Notes: generated by a model not told the origin, from the sequence alone. Positions 43,463 to 55,916 are shown, counted from the first letter of the stretch. The stretch: DNA of 64,000 bases from Cryptomeria japonica (GCF_030272615.1 NC_081406.1:239682422-239746421), one strand, 5' to 3'. A program made the numbers and translations.

Positions 43463-46400
43463 GAATATGACACCATAGGACCCATAACAACCCAATATAG
43501 TGTCATAAGAGGTGGTATATTGTCCTTAGGGGTCATATTGTGTCCTACAACCCCTTAGGACACAACATGGCCCCTTAAGACACCAAATTGTGTTGTTATG
43601 GGTCATATTGTGTCCAAAGAGGTCATGGAACACCATATGACCCCTAAGGACAACATACAACCTCTTATGACACCATATTGGGTCGTTATGGGTCCTATGG
43701 TGTCCATAGGGGTCATATTGTGTCCTACAACCCCTTAGGACACCATATGACCCCTTAAGAAACCAAAGTATGTTGTTACAGGTCATATGGTGTCCTAAGG
43801 GGTCGTAGGACACAATATGACCCCTAAGGACAACATACGACCTCTTATTACACCATATTGGGTCATTATGGGCCCTATGGTATCCATAGGGATCATATTG
43901 TGTCCTACAACCCCTTAGGACACCATATGACCCCTTAAGACACCAAATTGTATCGTTAGGGGTCATATGGTGTCCTAAGGGGTTGTAGGACATAATATGA
44001 CCTCTAAGGACAACATACAACCCCTTATGACACCATATTGGGTCGTTATGGTTCGTATGGTGTCCTAAGGGGTCATATTGTGTCCTATGACCCCTTACGA
44101 CATAATTTGGTGTCTTAAGGGGTCATATGGTGTCCTAAGGAGTCATAGGATACAATATGACCCCTTAGCCCTTACGACACAATTTGGTGTCTTAAGGGGT
44201 CATATGGTGTCCTAAGGAGTCGTAGGACACAATATGACCCCTTAGGACACCATAGGACCCGTAACGACCCAATATGTTGTCATAAGAAGTCATATGTTGT
44301 CCTTAGGGGTCATATTATATCCTACGACCCCTTAGAACACCATATGACCCCTAACAACACAATTTGGTGTCTTCAGGGGTCATATGGTTTCCTAAGGGGT
44401 CATAGGATACAATATGACTGCTTAGGACACCATAGGAACCATAACGACCCAATATGGTGTCATAAGGGGTCGTATGCTATCCTTAGGGGTCATATTGTGT
44501 CCTACAACCCCTTAGGACACCATATGATCCCTTAAGACACCAAATTGTGTCATTAAGGATCATATGGTGTCCTAAGGGGTCATAGGACATAATATGACCC
44601 TTCAGAGCAACATACGAGCCCTTATGACACCATATTGGGTCATTACAGTTCCTATGGTGTCCTAAGGGGTCATATTGTGTGCTACGACTCCTTAGGACAT
44701 AATATGACCCATAACGACACAATTTGGTGTCTTAAAGGGTTGTAGTACACAATATGGTGTCTTAAGGGATCGTAGGACACAATATCACCCCTTAGGACAC
44801 CATATGACCCATAATGACCCAATATGGTGTCATAAGGGGTTGTATGTTGTCCTTGGGGGTAATATTGTGTCCTACGACCCCTTAGAACACCATATGACCT
44901 CTTAAGACACCAAATTGTGTCGTTATGGGCCATATGGTGTCCTAAGGGGTCATGGGACACCATATGACCCCTAAGGACAACATACGACCTCTAATGACAC
45001 CATATTCAATCGTTATGGGTCCTATGTGTCCATAGGGGTCATACTAAGTCCTAGGACCCCTTAGGACCCTATATGACCCCTAACGACACAATTTGGTGTC
45101 TTAAGGGGTCATATGGTGTCCTGAGGGGTCATATTATGTCCTACAACCCTTTAGGACACCATATGAACCCTTAAGACACCAAATTGTGTCGTTATGAGTC
45201 ATATGGTGTTATAAGGGGTCATGGGAGACCATATGACCCCTAAGGACAACATACGACCCCTTATGACACCATATGGTGTCTTTAGGGGTCATATGGTTTC
45301 TTGAGGGGTCATATTGTGTCCTATGACCCCTTAGGACACCATATGACCCCTTAAGACACCAAATTATTTCTTTATGGGTCATACGGTGTCCTAAAGGGGT
45401 TGTAGGACACAATATGACCCCTAAGGACAACATACAATCTCTTATGACACCATATTGGGTTGTTATGGGTCTTATGGTGTCCATAGGGGTCATATTGTGC
45501 CCTACGATGCCTTAAGACACCATATGGCCCCTTAAGACATGAAATTGTGTCGTTAGGGGTCATATGGTGTCCTAAGGGGTTGTAAGACATAATATGACCC
45601 CTAAGGACAACATACAACCCCTTACAATGCTATATTGGGTCGTTATGGTTCCTATGGTGTCCTAAGGGGTCATATTGTCTCCTACAACCCCTTAGGACAC
45701 AATATGACCCATAACAACACAATTTGGTGTCTTAAGGGGTGATATGGTATCCTAAGGGGTTATAGGACATAATATGACCCCTTAAGACACCATAGGACCC
45801 ATAACAACCCAATATTGTCTCATAAGGGGTCATATGTTGTCCTTAGGGGTCATATGGTATCCCATGACCCCTTAGGACACAATATGACTCATAACGACAC
45901 AATTTGGTTTCTTAAGGGGTCATATGGTGTGCTAAGGGGTCGTAGGACATAATATAACCCCTTAGTACACCATATGGACCCTAAAGACACCATATGGTGT
46001 CATAAGGGGTCGTATGTTGTCCTTAGGGGTCATATGGTATCCCATGACCCCTTAGGACACCATATGACCCATAACAACACAATTTGGTGTCTTAAGGGGT
46101 CATATGGTGTCTTAAGGGGTCGTAGGACACAATATGATGCCTTAGGACACCATATGACCCCTTAAGACACCAAATTGTGTCGTTAGGGGTCATATGGTGT
46201 CCTAAGGGGTCATAGGTCATAATATGACCCCTTAAGACACCATAGCACTCATAACGACCCAATATGCTATCATAAGGGGTCGAATGTTGTCCTTAGGGGT
46301 CATATTGTGTCCCATGACCCATTAGGACAATATCACCCATAACGACACAATTTGGTGTCTTAAGGGGTCATATGGTGTCCTAAGGGGTTGTAGGACACAA

Positions 46401-47080
46401 TATGACCCCTTAGGACACCATAGGACTCATAACGACCCAATATGGTGTCATAAGGGCTCATATGTTGTCCTTAGGGGTAATATTGTGTCTCGTGACCTAT
46501 TAGGACACAATATGACCCATAACAACACAATTTAGTGTCTTAAGGGGTCATATGGTATCCAAAGGGGTCGTAGGACACAATATGACCCCTTAGGACACCA
46601 TAGGACCCATAACAACCCAATATGGTGTCATAAGGGCTCGTATGTTGTCCTTAGGGGTCATATGGTGTCTCATGACCCCTTAGGACACAATATGACCCAT
46701 AACACAATTTGGTGTCTTAAGGGGTCATATGGTATCCCAAGGGGTCATAGGACAAATATGACCCCTTAGGGCACCATAGGACCAATAGCAATGCAATATG
46801 GTGTCTTAAGGGGTCATATGGTGTTCTAAGGGGTTGTAGGACACAATATGATCCCTTAGGACACCATATGACTCCTAACGACACCATATGGTGTCATAAG
46901 GGGTCATCTGTTGTCTTAAAGGGGCCATATGACACAATATGACCCCTTAGAATATAGTATGACCTATAATGACACAATTTGGTGTCTTAAGGGGTTATAT
47001 GGTGTCCTAAGGGGTTGTAGGACATAATATGACCCCTTAGGACACCATAAGACCCCCTAGGACACCATAAGACCCATAAT
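43463..47080. repeat. 3.6-kb inverted-symmetric minisatellite array
   Basis: The core GGTCATATGGTGTCCTAAGG and its reverse complement alternate along the whole region, with variants GGTCGTATGTTGTCC, GACACCAAATTGTGTCGTTA and GGACACAATATGACCCC. Because forward and reverse cores alternate, each stretch of 60-100 bases can fold on itself. ORFs of 60-160 codons on both strands (for example 43526-44020 and 44344-44535) repeat phrases such as CHKGSYVVLRGH and are translations of the array, not genes. Confidence 0.95.
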
Positions 47081-47163
47081 CTCTCTCTCTCCCTCTCCCC
47101 TAACCTCTCTATCTCTCTCTCCCTTCCCTCTCCCATTCTCTCTCCCTTCACCCTTCACCCTCC

Positions 47164-47243
<80 letters not shown>

Positions 47244-47317
47244 ATATATATATATCCCCCTGTCTCTGCCCCCTCCCTCCCCCTCTCCCTCCCCCCCTCT
47301 CTCTCTCTCTCTCTCCC
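47081..47317. repeat. (CT)n and (TA)n microsatellites
   Basis: CT-rich blocks flank a (TA)n run at about 47207-47255. The CT side is the reverse complement of the GA tract at the left edge of the minisatellite. The minus-strand frames here are simple-repeat artefacts. Confidence 0.93.
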
Positions 47318-48289
47318 TAATATCATATACTAATTTATTTATAAAATAATATATTAAAATATTATATATTAATATATTAAAAAACAATAGATTAATTATG
47401 TGCAAATTTAGTTAGTGAATTTACTTATTAAAATTGGATATCCGATTTATGTTGTACAATTTTCAAATTTCAAATTTTAGCTCAAGAATGCTTTGGGATT
47501 TGGCTTGGAAGTGACAAGCTTGGAAAGTCAACTGAAAAAACGTGTTTTTTGAGTATTCCTTGATTTTCTAGACTTTACATTGGTGGCTAATGGCTTTTTT
47601 TGTAGCCAAAATTGATAAAACGAAAAGGGTTTTTTAAGGACGTTCTTAGCTTTCCAATAATATAAGGCTTGTCTTATTTTGAATTTAATAAATAATTATT
47701 ATCTATTTTCTAATTGAATTCTAACAATAGTCCTAATTGATAGATTGATTGAAAAAAACTCATAACTTTCAAACAGTATAACATTTTTTGAATCCAAAAC
47801 ATGCAACACATCCTAAGCTTCGTCTACTATAGGGAAAATTTTAAAAAAATTAAATTTCATAAGGTTTTGACCAAGTTAAGTTTGTCAGACGTAGGATTTT
47901 TTGAATTTCTGAAAAGTTGTAGTAAAAAAATCATAAATAATTATTTACTTTATAAAAAATTATAAACAAATATGTGTCACATCCAAACATGAGTATAATA
48001 CTTATATTTGATTGTGATTAGGGTGGTTAGACATATGTCTACTTCTTATCTTTTTCTTGAAATTTTAGTACCACTGCATTAAAATTTGAAATTTTCATCA
48101 AATAGGATTTTTTTTTTCAAAAAACAACTAGTAGCTTAGAAACTAAATTCAATTTTCTATAGATTCTCTTCTTACATATTTTAAAAATAATGTTCACAAA
48201 TTATTCAAATTTTCATGTCAAGTTGCATAACTCTGATTTTCTGAAATTTTATTGCCAGTTAAGGGCCTGTTTTGGCAGACCATGATCCT
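47318..48289. other. AT-rich interval without recognisable gene
   Basis: Includes AATTTACTTATTAAAATTGGATATCC at 47419-47444, an inverted counterpart of 43134-43160, then about 850 bp of AT-rich sequence with no domain. The end at about 48289 is where Copia-S gag resumes. Confidence 0.45.
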
Positions 48290-48718
48290 GCACATACCCA
48301 TGTATTTATTCTATTGAACTTCTTGCTTTCACAAACTAGTTCTGCAGTGGTAGGCTCATTTCCATAGACCTTTTTCTATCTATCCCATAAACTCTTTGCT
48401 GATATGCACTTATCTACTTGTGAGGAAACATTATCGATAAGTCCACTGAATATAGCCTTCATAGCTTCATCATTACACTTGGATCTTCTTTCTTCTTGAG
48501 GACCTATGGGAGGACTGTCAGGACTAGAGAGACAATTTAAAACAAACATCTAGACATCGTACCCAAATGAGGACATGTAGACTTCTATTCTACTTGACTC
48601 CAAGTGGAATTATTTGACTCATCAAATTACCAGAGTTGGGATTGACTCAAATCTAACCATTGTGTCCTAATACCAGAATCTACCCAAGTAGGAGAAAGCT
48701 TATCTAACAGGGAACCTA
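48290..48718 (-). pseudogene. Copia-S gag N-terminal half (UBN2-type)
   Basis: On the minus strand after the primer site, a frame reads CNDEAMKAIFSGLIDNVSSQ, then KCISAKSLWDR, a stop, KKVYGNEPTTAELV. The pattern A-M-x-A-I-x-x-G-L and A-K-x-L-W-D-x-x-x-x-x-Y-G is the UBN2/copia gag signature. The preceding region includes SPPIGPQEERRSK. It lies beside the 5' LTR exactly where gag should start, and the frame is lost near 48290 where foreign sequence begins. The C-terminal half is at 10829-12429. Confidence 0.75.
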
Positions 48719-48731
48719 GGCTCTGATACCA
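48719..48731 (-). other. Primer-binding site of Copia-S
   Basis: The minus strand reads TGGTATCAGAGCC, the exact initiator-Met-tRNA complement typical of plant copia elements, two bases from the LTR start. Confidence 0.88.
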
Positions 48732-48733
48732 AT

Positions 48734-51401
48734 TGTTGGACATAAGATGCCACTGAGAGGGGGGGGGGGATGAATCAATGATTTCTAAATTCTTAACCCT
48801 TCTAGCCCCAAGAGAGATTATTGGTTACTAACCTAATGACTAAGCAAGCCTATTGGTAAGGTAAATCAAGACAACTCAATTCAAGCACAAAAAGGGCACA
48901 TCAAATAACACTGGTATCTATGAGGAAAACCCAAGATGGGAAAAACCTCGATGAGAAATGCTACTGGAGTCTACTGCTCCAATCCAGCCTCACAATAAAA
49001 CAATGGTTACAACATTTAGAGCACCAACCCCTGCACCAAGCTCCAACTTAGTGATTTTGATGGATTACATCAAATAATACAATAGTAATAATTTGGTTAC
49101 AAATGTGTCTTGTAACCTCTACAAATGAATTCTCACTACCGGTTTCACTCCTCCTCTGTCTCACTGCTTTTCCTACCACTGGTTCTCAACTGGTCCTTTC
49201 TGATTATTCTTCTACTTTGTCTCTGTCTTGTCTAACCTCTTCCTTCTTTGTCTCCGCTCTTCTCTCAACACTACTTTTTCTACCTCATCGATTCTAATTC
49301 TACCAGTATGGTCACTTCTCACACCATACAACTACTACTGGTTACTCCACTTACCAGTTTAGTCCTGCATCATTCTCTAGCTTGCCAAATCTCCTCAACC
49401 ACTCACTCTACACCGGTTCACTCTGTGTTTCATTCCTCTCCACTGCCCTTTTATCGGTATGCACACTACATGTTCACACCTCAATCATACTCAGTGATAG
49501 CTCACCGGTCATCATGACCTCACCGGCTAAACCTCTCTTGAACCCTTTCACCATTTGCACATCCAATCACTCAGTCATTGTGATCTTCTACAATTTTTAC
49601 TTTGACTGCATGAGGTACTGGTACACTTACTTTCATTTATGTCTATCCTGCAATATCATTAATCCAATCTATCTTTGGCCTGCCTATTTGTAGCTAAGCT
49701 TTCCCACCAAAATGTGACTCCAAATTTTGCGCATTAGGGTTTCTTTACCGACCACCCAGGCATACGATATCCAAAAAAATCTCATCAAATCATGATTTAG
49801 AGATGATTTCCTATACATCACGACCAATATCATGCCTTCCAATGCACACCTTCCATCTTTAGCAACCTGCATTCAATCTGTTGGCTCATCTTTTGGTCAA
49901 TCACCATAAATGGTTCAACAGTTTGCTTCACCTACTTCAATTTTTATCCAAACATCCTGCATCGATCAATGCATGCCATGGATCACCTTGGTTTATCCTA
50001 CCTCAAACCACAACCCCTTTGCAACTTGACCCATAACAGTCATAGTCGACATTAAATACTAGACCAACCGTCGACTACCTCACTGATACACTACACCAAC
50101 CTATGCATGCTCTCCACGTCAACTCATCATAGCATCTCTATCGATATCCATCTTAGATTAGACCTCTATGTTGGTTCAAACAAGATCACCGACCAACCAC
50201 TCAACTAGTCCTCTAACTTTATCAGTATATCATACCTTACCAATTAACCTTCTTTCGATCACCTTCCCTATCTTTCTGGTAGATCATGTCAGTTTGCTCA
50301 TCACACATGTTGATCCTTAGAAGGTATCCAGGGTGACTCACCATGTGCATCTACATTAGATTGAGAGCACTTCACTTTTGTCTCTGTATTCACATAGCTA
50401 CATACCAGTATTGTTGTTTATTGGTTGACACTCTTGATGACTTCATGCCATCAACCTCCAACTACTATGCATCTATGGCAACACCCCTTTTCATTTGTAT
50501 CCCGACAACTCCAAGTGTGCAACTGCAGAGCCTTATCTTCATTTGACTGATTCTCCTCTCAACCTATTTGCCAAGGTGGCAAACTCATGATCTTAACTCT
50601 TCCTTCTTTGTCCCAGTAGCACATCATGTCTTCACATGCTGATCCGGTGCACATATCTGATCTCAAACTTAGGAGGCATCCTCATCATCCACATTAGTCA
50701 TCTGGTCTATGCATCCAATCACTTGCCTTTTCTTACTTTGACTGTCTTATCCTAGAGAGTCATGATGCATTTCATACATGTTGGGAGATAGGCTAGGTAT
50801 TAGCTCATATTGGTGGAAGTAGATCCTTGTCTCTTATCGACCTTTGTCTGGAGAGAACTAGTTATCATTACATTGTTCTCTTCTGGTTCCGGTATTGTAT
50901 CAATATGATTTACCCATTTGAGTAGATGCAGCTCGAACCTGACATATGACCTTGCTAACATTGAGCAGATACTTCTTCAATTTGACATATGACCTGGTAG
51001 TTTTACCATATGTCATCCTTGAAATCTAAGGCAACATACATTTATGTCAGTCTTCTCTTCTTCCTTTGACAACATCATTTACCAGTGGGAGTCCTACTAG
51101 ATGACATCACACTATCATACTGGTGACTTGCACACTTTTCATCTAGTTCACTCTGTAGTCTTACCGGTCACAAGCTTACCGATTAGCAACATCATAGTGC
51201 CAACTCATCATTCACCTATCAAAGTCAACACATCACTCACCGATTGACACCTTACCATCATGCCAATAATCTCTAATGCCAACTTATATATCAGGGGATT
51301 CAAATGTCCACAATGTTGATTGACATCCTCTTCTTACCAGTGACAAGCTATACCGATAACCTGTTATACCGGTTGACATCAATGACAACATAATACCAAC
51401 A
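48734..51401 (-). repeat. Copia-S 5' LTR (complete, 2668 bp)
   Basis: Starts TGTTGGACATAAG and ends ATACCAACA, so the ends are a perfect TGTTGG/CCAACA inverted pair. Positions 49069-51401 align with 1-2314. It has the G-run after CCACTGAGA seen in the other copia LTRs. The next five bases, ATCAT (51402-51406), are the predicted right target duplication; the left partner is outside the window. Frames at 49103-49693 mirror the broken frames of the left LTR. Confidence 0.9.
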
Positions 51402-53640
51402 ATCATTTGAGTAGGCTCGTTTTATCTCATGCATCAACCCTTTTCCTTTTAGGATGCTTGGGACAACTTTTTAGCAACTATCATTCAACTTTTGTTTCAT
51501 GTTAGTTGTGTGTTTCTCTTGCCACTTGTCATTTTTTAGCATGATATGTTAGGACATTAGCATATCACAGGGACATCTGTTTACCGTACATTCATCCTAT
51601 GACATCTTAAAATTCAAATTTTAGTTTTCAATATTTCAATAGTTGTCACTTATATTGGTCGGTGGAAATGGCTCGCTGGCTCCTTCTTTCCCTCCTATTC
51701 TGTCATTTTAAATCTATCTTTTCTCTCCATTCAATCTCTCTCTCCCTCTCTAGGACCTTCAAGCAATCTATCTCCTTCTCTTGTCTCACACAACATTCAC
51801 TTGCTCTCTCACTTGCTATAACAGTCTCTAGCTTGGTACAACACTCTCAAGATCTCACAATAATCTCTTTGTATCATTCTTGGCTTTGTCAAGCCTTTTT
51901 GGTAGTATCTTTCTATCTATCTTAGGTCTTCAAGAGAATCTTTAGATTTATCACATCTCTTATCTGTCAAATAATTATCTTTTCTATTTACATATTTATC
52001 TATCTATCTATCTAGTTACTGTGGAGGAGGAAATGCCAAAACAAGGACTTGACTGAGGCAAGTCTCAAATAGCCCCAAACATTCTCCCTCTTTTGTATGT
52101 GCGCAAGTTTCTTGAAGGAATTCAACCGCACAAAGGTTTGTTATATTATTGATTTTGTTCCTCTTCGTGAATCCCCTAGATCTTGTTATTTATCTTATTC
52201 TTTTATCTTTGTATTTGCTATTACATTTCTAACTCTTTATTTTGTAGGTCATTTGAAACATAGATTTGGGTTATCTCTATTTTTTGAGTTTTCTATTCGT
52301 AGTTCGTATGAGACTAAAATGCTCTACACTAGCATCCTTGACTGAGACACTCAAATTCAAATCAAAAACTCCCTATGGTTCACTTTTACCATTTCTATAA
52401 TTAGATATCTTCACTAGTTTGACTAGTTGGAGTTATATGAATGCATGTTGTGAGATTGGCTTTCAAGGGAACATAGTTCTTCCCTTTGTAGGGATACTTT
52501 TGCACCATTATAGATCTAATCATAATTTTCAACAATGAGACAACTTAATTTTCATATTTGCATATAAGTTTTAGATTTGTATGTTGTAGTTGTTCAAGCT
52601 TTTTATCTCATCCTTTGATTGCTTTATAGGATGGAGATTGATCTTCACAATCTTTGTCATTGAACTTGTTTATTTCCCAACATGATTGTTACTTGTGGTA
52701 GTAAAACTAGTAAACCTAGAAGAAAAAGAAAGATGTTTGAGTAGGTAGCATTGAGAGATAAGGGTATGGGAAGAACCTCCCTAATGTGTGTTATTGATAA
52801 AAAAATTCATGGAATTGATGATCTTTTCCCAACCCTAAATCCCTTTTTAGATCTTAGTTATAATGACTTATGTTGTTTACAATATTGATCATCTTTAGGA
52901 GGTAGTGCAAATCTTAAAAAAATATTAATCTCTAACAAGATATTCAAAATGTATTTATACTACCATGATAAAAAATATAGAAAAAGGATGTTATCACTGT
53001 TAAGGATACTATGAACAAATTTATTTATGTTTGACAAGTGTTTCATAAAAAAGTAGTGTTATGATGTTAAAAATCCTAACTAATAAATTCAAAAGGTTAA
53101 CTAAGGGCAAAGGGAAATCAAATAAAGAAGTGGAAGGACAAGTGTTAGACCAAGCTCCAAGATCAAAGGATGTAAGAAGTCTATTTCTAGGAAATGAGGA
53201 CCTACAAGGCTTTGTGAACCTTTGTGAAAGTTATAGAGAAGACCTAGAAGCAATTGGAAACATAAAAAGACTCTAAGTCATTGGCTTGTCATCCCTATTT
53301 CTATCTTCTTCTCTTTTGGAATTTTTCTCTCTTAGGATGTGTTCATTTGTTAATATTTAGGTTTTTTGATTTATTATTTGATTACGTTACTTTTTTTGTA
53401 AGGTTTAAAACACCTTTGAAAACCTAATTTACCATGTACAAAAAATAGAATAATAGGTTAATAATTATTTTAATTTTACCTGTATTCTAATATACATACA
53501 TACCAACTAAATTTTAAACCTTCCTTTATAACTTTATTTTTTGAATTTATATATAATCCATGAATTTGTTTTAAACATTTTTTAATTTAAATAAGGCTTT
53601 AATTGTAACTACTTGTATCTGTTTTTCCCCTTTTTCATTA
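51402..53640. other. AT-rich flank without recognisable gene
   Basis: Pyrimidine-rich at 51660-51840 (CTCTCTCTCCCTCTC), then AT-rich. Frames at 51662-51925, 52097-52345 and 53061-53276 carry no domain I recognise. A broken plus-strand frame from about 52690 (RDKGMGRTSLMCVIDKK, IDDLFPTLNPFLDLSYND) looks protein-derived but is unidentified. Confidence 0.45.
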
Positions 53641-54760
53641 AAGCAAATAAACTACTTAACCTACATCAATCTTTAAAATATTTCACATTAACTTTCCTTT
53701 TCATAAAAAAGACTTACAATCATATGTAATACTTTATACATTTTTATTAGGAATGGAGAACATGTGTAACCTTAATTCACAATTGTCACAATGAAGTTAA
53801 GTAACATAGTTGGCCATAGAAAGGCAATTTCTGACAACCATCAATATGTTTTGTCCATATGTGAATTTTGCATAAATCCATCCTTCCACATAAAAGAACA
53901 CCTTAATTGAGCTCAATTAATTGAAATGAAAAAAATCATTTAACAAAACAAAAGAATCAAAATTTTTATCAACTTAACAAAATAATATAGTAATAAAACT
54001 TTTTAACTCCTATTTCTATCTACATACATACTAACTTAACATAAAAGCTTCATTGATAACTTTATTTTCTAAATTTTTGTATTATCCATAAAATATTCTT
54101 AAAATGTCTTTATTTATTTAAAGTCTATAACTTGAACCATGTTTTTCTTCTTGCGCTTTATTTTTTTGCATTTTCATAAGACTAAATATTAATTTCTTGC
54201 TAAATGACATGGACTTAAAAAATATCTCACATTACTTGTCTTTTTCATAAAAGATATTTGCAATCATATGTAACACTTTACATAATTTTTAAATGAAAAT
54301 AAAAGACACCGTAACCTTAATTCATAGTTGTAAGCAATTAATTAATATAACTTAGTTCATGATTGAAAATAAGTTTCATCTATCTTTTATATAATTCGTA
54401 CATGTGTCAAATCCACAAAAATCAACTATTTTGTATTAAAAACACATTAATTGAACTAAATAAACTAAAATTAAAAAATAAATTACCAAATCATAACCCA
54501 AAACTCAATTCTTTAATTAACTTAACATAATAACATATTAATAAAAACCTATTAATATTACTTATATCTTAATAAATATACATACTAACTATACATATTA
54601 ATCTTCATTTCAAACTATATGTATTAATAAATCACCGGTTAAACTCATGTGAACGTCAAAAGCACCCCTGGCGACCTTTCCTTTTCATAAACGACGCTCA
54701 CAGTCATATGAAAGACTTTAGCACCGCCGTCATTGTAAGGGAAGAAAACGTGTCATCTTA
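53460..54760. repeat. Three diverged tandem copies of an upstream region
   Basis: The phrase TTTTCATAAA...CA(A/G)TCATATG(T/A)AA...ACTTTA appears at about 53699, 54243 and 54682, each followed by a GTAACCTTAATTCA-like or equivalent segment. A second shared phrase, ATACATAC(T/C)AACT, recurs at about 53495, 54025 and 54580. Spacing is about 540 and 440 bp. The third copy, nearest the candidate gene, is the most GC-rich. Confidence 0.6.
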
Positions 54761-55003
54761 TTTGGATTGGAAATGGCAATAAAAATCGTAAACAGTGAAA
54801 GACTGGTTGGTAAACAGATTTTAGCATTAGGGTAATACAATAATACTAGGGCCCACCGATTCATTGACTATCTGCCCTCTAATTTTGAAACCGCTAACGC
54901 TTTAACCTGGGATTGCGAAAACTTCGGTGCAAACCTAATTTTCAGATTGAGATAGATTGAGACAGATGCCCTATGCTTTCACCTATTTCTTATCTTTCTT
55001 TTC

Positions 55004-55013
55004 CTATAAATAG
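55004..55013 (+). promoter_or_regulatory. TATA box of the candidate host gene, copy 1
   Basis: CTATAAATAG, 59 bases before the ATG at 55072, a normal plant core-promoter spacing. The same box recurs at 55377 in the duplicate. Confidence 0.6.
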
Positions 55014-55071
55014 ACGTATCACTACACTTCCCAACATCAAATTACTTGGGCTAACTCGATACTTCGTTTAA

Positions 55072-55347
55072 ATGCAAGTTGCCTTACTCAGTGTACTCAT
55101 GGACCTTGCTGCCGACGTTTTCATTCCGGAGGACTACGTAAATAGCCGGCGTTCAAGGAAAACAGCGACCACGCAACAAGTGAACACTTCTACAAATGCT
55201 TCAGATACTCAAAAGACCAGCTTATTTGCACACAAGAGTGAAAATCCACATCGTACAAGCAGCTGGTTCGAGGAAACCATCGTACAAGCCCGGTATTTCG
55301 AAAACTTCGGCTCAAACCTAATTTTCAGATTGAGACAGATGCCCTAA
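55072..55347 (+). CDS. Short ORF of unknown function behind a TATA box (candidate host gene fragment)
   Basis: 91 codons beginning MQVALLSVLMDLAADVFIPE. An internal ATG gives MDLAADVFIPEDYVNSRRSR, which is conserved in the second copy. A Ser/Thr/Gln linker (TQQVNTSTNASDTQKTS) leads to HRTSSWFEETIVQA. The last 20 codons run into the duplicated promoter, so the true coding part ends or splices before about 55290. The SSWFEETI string faintly recalls the start of spermidine/thermospermine synthases, but the match is too short to name it. Base composition is richer in GC than its surroundings. It may be the truncated first exon of a gene. Confidence 0.4.
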   Translation: MQVALLSVLMDLAADVFIPEDYVNSRRSRKTATTQQVNTSTNASDTQKTSLFAHKSENPHRTSSWFEETIVQARYFENFGSNLIFRLRQMP

Positions 55348-55376
55348 TTTTCACCTCTTTCCAATCTTTCTTTTCC

Positions 55377-55385
55377 TATAAATAG
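55377..55385 (+). promoter_or_regulatory. TATA box, copy 2
   Basis: TATAAATAG in the duplicated unit, 74 bases before the ATG at 55459. Confidence 0.55.
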
Positions 55386-55458
55386 TTACTTGTGCTAACT
55401 CGATGCTTTATTTTAGTCCGTGAATCCTCTTTAGTGTTACATGCATTACAAATTTTAA

Positions 55459-55584
55459 ATGAAAGGCATCTTACTCAGTGTACTCATGGACCTTGCTGCC
55501 GACGTTTTCATCCCGGAGGACTATGTAAATAGCCACCGTTCAAGGAAAACAGCGGCCACCCAACAAGCACTTCCTCCCTTCTAA
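55459..55584 (+). CDS. Duplicate of the short ORF, truncated
   Basis: 41 codons beginning MKGILLSVLMDLAADVFIPE, followed by DYVNSHRSRKTAATQQ, then ALPPF and a stop. It matches the first copy to the end of the basic segment and then diverges. The two units are about 373-390 bp apart and each carries its own TATA box. Whether either is expressed cannot be told from sequence. Confidence 0.4.
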   Translation: MKGILLSVLMDLAADVFIPEDYVNSHRSRKTAATQQALPPF

Positions 55585-55907
55585 TCATTATGAAAATATA
55601 TTCTATTTGTGAGAGGTTATTTTTGATATCAATAGAGTTGTCTAAAAATAAGAGGCAAGACAAATTAATTATTGGTCTTCAACCAGATGTATAAAAATAA
55701 ATAAAAAACACCATAAAGGTTCAAAGTTTGCAAAGAGATGTGACCATTATCAAGATAGTCTAAACAAATTAATTTAACTTAATAAGTGAGCATTATCATA
55801 GTTGAAACAATTCAATTATATATACGTGGAATTAAAATTCTATGCTCAAATTCAATTAAAAGTAATCATCACAAATATACAATTTATCTTTTTTAAATAA
55901 CTTAATC
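55585..55907. other. AT-rich spacer
   Basis: No feature seen. Confidence 0.5.
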
Positions 55908-55916
55908 TCAATAGTT
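55908..55916. repeat. Candidate target duplication of the LINE, 3' side
   Basis: TCAATAGTT, found again at 62199-62207. On the minus strand it directly follows a short A-run (AAAAAA), as expected at a LINE 3' end. Confidence 0.55.

Noticed and set aside
43526-46165. Long ORFs on both strands rich in GSYVVLRGH, QYDPLGHH and similar phrases
   Set aside because: They are translations of the tandem minisatellite; every frame recurs with the repeat unit and has no independent start or domain.
47057-47405. Arg/Glu- and Tyr/Ile-repeat ORFs
   Set aside because: Direct translations of (CT)n and (TA)n microsatellites.
52690-53280. A host gene in the plus strand at 52.7-53.3 kb
   Set aside because: Frame broken by many stops, no domain recognised, no promoter or splice pattern; left as unidentified.
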